Source: Acidobacteriaceae bacterium
Lineage (GTDB): Bacteria > Acidobacteriota > Terriglobia > Terriglobales > Acidobacteriaceae
Direction: 5' to 3'
NCBI GenBank assembly: GCA_030040175.1
Contig: JASHUF010000128.1
Location: 1 to 8,141 of the forward strand
DNA: 8,141 nucleotides
Position numbers and translations under genes: made by a program. Shown one piece after another: positions 5,192-8,141 of this stretch. Each line of letters opens with the position of its first letter. Positions within the stretch are counted from its first letter, which is position 1. The notes under the pieces are model-generated. The model was not told where the DNA came from. It searched no databases and was given only the letters and a program-made list of their open reading frames with translations.

Positions 5192-5595
5192 ACCATGAAT
5201 TCAAACCGAACCCGAACGCGGGCAGGGGCGCGAATCTCGACGCCATCGACCGCATCCTCTCTGCAGACGAGCAGCTCGTCCCGTCCTCGGGCTTTCTATC
5301 GGCAGTGATGGAGCGCGTGCATGAAGAAGCCGCCGCGCCTCCGCCCATTCCCTTTCCCTGGAAGCGCATGCTGCCTGGTTTCGCGCTCGCCGCCGGAGTC
5401 TTCGGCTGGGGCGCGTTCGAGTTCTTCCGCTATCTCCCTCAGGCCCTGCGGCAGCTTTCCTTCGCCGCTCCGCATCTCTCCGCGACCGCAACCCGCGATC
5501 TCACCCAGGCCGGCTGGGTCGCGCTCGCATGCGTTCTTTCGCTGCTCTCGTGGCTCTTCGCACAGCGTCTTGCCGGGGGATCAACGCCGATCTAG
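5188..5595 (+). CDS. Two-helix membrane protein, putative anti-sigma factor of the adjacent ECF sigma
   Basis: A 135-residue protein translationally coupled to the sigma gene through an ATGA overlap; AGGCAGG lies 6 nt before the ATG. Residues 1-58 are hydrophilic, with an acidic stretch (DAIDRILSADEQ) and a proline-rich AAAPPPIPFPWK before the first helix (about 61-81). A second hydrophobic segment spans about 109-127, and the tail is very short. The arrangement of a cytoplasmic N-terminal region plus membrane anchor, co-translated after an ECF gene, is typical of anti-sigma factors. However, the zinc-binding HxxxCxxC motif of the common anti-sigma domain is missing, and the loop between the helices is only about 27 residues. 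Anti-sigma function is therefore inferred from context. The last 15 bp overlap the 3' end of trpD on the other strand. Confidence 0.75.
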   Translation: MNHEFKPNPNAGRGANLDAIDRILSADEQLVPSSGFLSAVMERVHEEAAAPPPIPFPWKRMLPGFALAAGVFGWGAFEFFRYLPQALRQLSFAAPHLSATATRDLTQAGWVALACVLSLLSWLFAQRLAGGSTPI

Positions 5596-6657
5596 ATTTT
5601 GGCGTTTTACTCCGTGCTTCGTCCCAAACCGCCGCAGCTTTTCGAGCGTGGCCGCCGCCTGGCCGGAGTCGATTGCCTCGGTTCCCTTGGCGACACCCTC
5701 CTTCAAGTCTTCCGCCAGCCCCGCAGCCACCAGTGCCGCGGCCGCATTCAGCAGCACAATATCGCGGCGCGCGCCCTGGATTCCGGTCAGCACATCGTAG
5801 AGCAGCGCGCGATTCGTCTCCACGTCTCCGCCGATGAAATGGTCCAGCGTGGTGCGCGGCAGTCCGGCCATCTCCGGGGTCACGCGCGCGGCTTTCATGG
5901 TGGTCTCGCCGTTTTCCTGCTCCTCGATCCGCGCCACCACCGATTCGCCCGTCGTCGTCAGCTCGTCGATCCCGTCCGTCCCGTGCACCACAAAGGCGCG
6001 CTTCGCGCCCAGCTGCACCAGCGCGCGCCCCACCAGCAGCACCTTGCTGGGGGCGAGCACGCCGATCACCTGCGCGCGCGCGTGGGCGGGATTCGTCAGC
6101 GGCCCGCAGAGATTGAAGATGGTCCGGAATCCCAGCGCCCGCCGCAGCGGCCCGAGCTGTTTCATGGCCGGGTGATAGAGCGGCGCATAGAGAAAGACAA
6201 AGCCGGTTTGGCGCAGGCATTCGACGGCCAGCGCCGGCTCCAGCTCGATGGGGACGCCGAGGGCCTCAAGCACATCGGCTGCGCCGCAACGCGAGGTGAC
6301 CGCGCGATTGCCGTGCTTGGCTACCTTGGCGCCCGCGGCAGCAGCCACCAGCGCCGCTCCCGAAGAAATATTGAAGGTGAGCGGCCCTCCGCCGCCTGTG
6401 CCCACCACATCCACCAGTTCGCTGCGCTCCTCCTCCGTCAGCGGAACCGGAATCGCGCGCGTGCGCATCACGTCGATGAACCCGGCCAGCTCCGGCGCCT
6501 GCTCGCCGCGCGTGGCCAGCACCGCCAGCAGCGCCGCCGTTTCCACTTCAGGAACTGAGCCGGCGAGGATCTCTTCGAGCACCCGCGCCGCCTGCTCGCG
6601 CGTGAGCGCCGCGCCGTCCTCAGCCAGCGGCCGCAGCATTTCTTTGAGGAAGCTCAT
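5581..6657 (-). CDS. trpD: Anthranilate phosphoribosyltransferase
   Basis: TrpD joins anthranilate to the phosphoribosyl group of PRPP, the second step of tryptophan synthesis from chorismate. The 358-residue length is normal. Motifs: helical N-terminal domain (1-75), PRPP-binding glycine loop VGTGGGG (85-91), NISSG (96-100), KHGNRAVTSRCG (114-125), RALGFRTIFN and GPLTNP (173-190), the metal-binding DE in DGIDE (228-232), and NAAAAL near 304-309. The glycine loop is normally GTGGDG; here the aspartate is replaced by Gly90 (codon GGA, 6390-6388). The start ATG at 6657 has GGAG 4 nt upstream. No other trp gene is in the window. The last 15 bp overlap the convergent sigma operon, leaving no room for a separate terminator. 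Confidence 0.95.
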   Translation of the reverse strand: MSFLKEMLRPLAEDGAALTREQAARVLEEILAGSVPEVETAALLAVLATRGEQAPELAGFIDVMRTRAIPVPLTEEERSELVDVVGTGGGGPLTFNISSGAALVAAAAGAKVAKHGNRAVTSRCGAADVLEALGVPIELEPALAVECLRQTGFVFLYAPLYHPAMKQLGPLRRALGFRTIFNLCGPLTNPAHARAQVIGVLAPSKVLLVGRALVQLGAKRAFVVHGTDGIDELTTTGESVVARIEEQENGETTMKAARVTPEMAGLPRTTLDHFIGGDVETNRALLYDVLTGIQGARRDIVLLNAAAALVAAGLAEDLKEGVAKGTEAIDSGQAAATLEKLRRFGTKHGVKRQNLDRR

Positions 6658-6661
6658 ACCA

Positions 6662-6665
6662 CTCC
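6662..6665 (-). promoter_or_regulatory. Ribosome binding site GGAG of trpD
   Basis: GGAG on the minus strand, 4 nt before the trpD ATG at 6657. It supports that start. The 97-bp gap between trpD and the preceding hypothetical gene shows no clear promoter or terminator. Confidence 0.55.
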
Positions 6666-6754
6666 ATGGTAATGGCGCGCAGGAGATCGATGCTTTCCGC
6701 TGGCGATTGGCGATCCGGGACGGGTGATCCCCGCGGCCTCACAAGGACGGCGGC

Positions 6755-7141
6755 CTACCTTGGCGGAGCTGTTGGGCGAGAGCGATGGAGAGAGCGGCGC
6801 AGCCAGAGTCCCAGCGCCGCTGGAACAAAGGTAAAGCCCAAAGTGATGGCAACGAACGACGCAAACGGCCTGCCGAAAATGCCGGCAATAAAGAGAGACG
6901 AGACGCTGAGGCACAGCGCTTTCAAGACCAGGGTTCCCTCAGTCTTGCCGCGCAGGACGCCGAGCACACAGTGCGTGAGAGAACCGAAGATCGCCCAGGG
7001 TTGGAAGAACATGAAACCGCCGAATAGTAGGGCCAGAACGAAGGTCGCTAAGGCGGGACACGCGCTGAGCGCAGCGTCGATCGCAAGATCTTCGGAAAAG
7101 GTGACATTTCGACGTTGATCTGGACTGACGATCGAGAGCAC
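6755..7141 (-). CDS. Hypothetical small membrane protein with about three helices
   Basis: A 128-residue product of unknown function. Hydrophobic segments lie at about residues 29-57 (with [15 protein letters not shown]), 70-90 and 94-114, followed by a basic, proline-containing tail ([14 protein letters not shown]), which suggests a cytoplasmic C-terminus. No enzyme motif is seen. Codon choice is less GC-biased at third positions than in the neighbours (CTA, TTA, ATT, GTT and TTT occur), so it may be a recent arrival or weakly expressed. The GTG at 7141 is the first start in frame. Its only Shine-Dalgarno-like GGAG is about 14 nt upstream, which is too far, so the true start may be internal. 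It diverges from sucC and lies 97 bp ahead of trpD in the same direction. The hydrophobic pattern argues that it is real, but no family is recognised. Confidence 0.55.
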   Translation of the reverse strand: MLSIVSPDQRRNVTFSEDLAIDAALSACPALATFVLALLFGGFMFFQPWAIFGSLTHCVLGVLRGKTEGTLVLKALCLSVSSLFIAGIFGRPFASFVAITLGFTFVPAALGLWLRRSLHRSRPTAPPR

Positions 7142-7147
7142 GAGGGA

Positions 7148-7153
7148 AGTTTA
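7148..7153 (-). promoter_or_regulatory. Weak -10-like TAAACT upstream of the hypothetical membrane protein
   Basis: TAAACT on the minus strand ends 6 nt before the GTG at 7141. It matches TATAAT at four of six positions, and its place relative to the start resembles the boxes before larC, larE and the MFS gene. No -35 box is visible. Low confidence. Confidence 0.15.
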
Positions 7154-7197
7154 CTCCAAGGCGGTATCGGCCGCCGGTACATTGGGTCGAGCGCTTG

Positions 7198-7217
7198 CGC
7201 GATTCGATCGGATCGCG
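7198..7217. promoter_or_regulatory. 20-bp imperfect palindrome upstream of sucC, possible operator
   Basis: CGCGATTCGATCGGATCGCG is an inverted repeat with 10-bp arms and a single mismatched pair (T opposite G). It lies 25 bp before the sucC start in the 101-bp gap between two divergent genes. It overlaps the spacer of a weak promoter-like arrangement (TTGCGC at 7195-7200, TGATAG at 7218-7223). Absence of a loop favours a dimeric-protein binding site over an RNA hairpin. The regulator is unknown. Confidence 0.4.
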
Positions 7218-7242
7218 TGATAGGCTGGCGATTGGGTGTCCT

Positions 7243-8141
<899 letters not shown>

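Noticed and set aside
5599..6558. A 319-codon plus-strand open frame opposite trpD
   Set aside because: Shadow of trpD: Arg/His/Gln-rich translation with no recognisable domain.
6666..7118. Plus-strand open frame opposite the hypothetical membrane protein
   Set aside because: It is basic, low in hydrophobic structure and has no motif, whereas the minus strand encodes a clear helical membrane pattern. The choice between strands is not certain but favours the minus strand.
7195..7223. Sigma-70 promoter TTGCGC-N17-TGATAG for sucC
   Set aside because: The -35 box is partial and the -10 box matches the consensus at only two of six positions, so it was mentioned but not called.

Overview
The window is GC-rich (roughly 60-65% by eye), densely coding and bacterial. 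Gene content and style (high-GC3 codons, ATGA stop/start overlaps, GTG and TTG starts, mixed Shine-Dalgarno use, a sigma-ECF/membrane-protein pair) suggest an Acidobacteriota-like soil or sediment bacterium. That assignment is tentative because there is no rRNA or other taxonomic marker here. No tRNA, rRNA, CRISPR array or insertion sequence was seen.

Left part (1-3939, all minus strand, read right to left): an MFS transporter of the organic-anion (ACS) type, then larE, larC and the first 63 codons of larB, which runs off the left edge. LarB, LarE and LarC are the three enzymes that make the nickel-pincer nucleotide (NPN) cofactor of lactate racemase (LarA) and related 2-hydroxyacid racemases and epimerases. 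LarB carboxylates and hydrolyses nicotinate adenine dinucleotide, LarE adds two sulfurs, and LarC inserts nickel using CTP. No LarA-type client enzyme is visible; it may lie beyond the left edge. LarE has the three-cysteine pattern expected of the [4Fe-4S]-dependent class. LarC is a single fused protein with a long histidine-rich insert and a 24-bp tandem repeat at the junction of its two domains.

Middle part (3981-5595): a small three-helix membrane protein (minus strand) diverges from an ECF sigma factor and a two-helix membrane protein (plus strand). The 149-bp divergent spacer contains two copies, on opposite strands, of the same bipartite element: TGCAACCGC, 13 bp, CTGTCTyAC. This looks like a pair of divergent ECF-sigma promoters, one autoregulatory and one for the membrane protein. 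It is the most striking signal in the window. The minus-strand promoter could also feed the transporter/lar genes downstream, which are separated from the membrane-protein gene by only 41 bp.

Right part (5581-8141): trpD (minus strand, tryptophan biosynthesis) overlaps the tail of the sigma operon by 15 bp. It is followed by a hypothetical three-helix membrane protein (minus strand). Divergent from that is sucC (plus strand, TTG start, cut by the right edge), the beta subunit of succinyl-CoA synthetase of the TCA cycle, preceded by a 20-bp dyad. No stretch above 300 bases lacks a gene.
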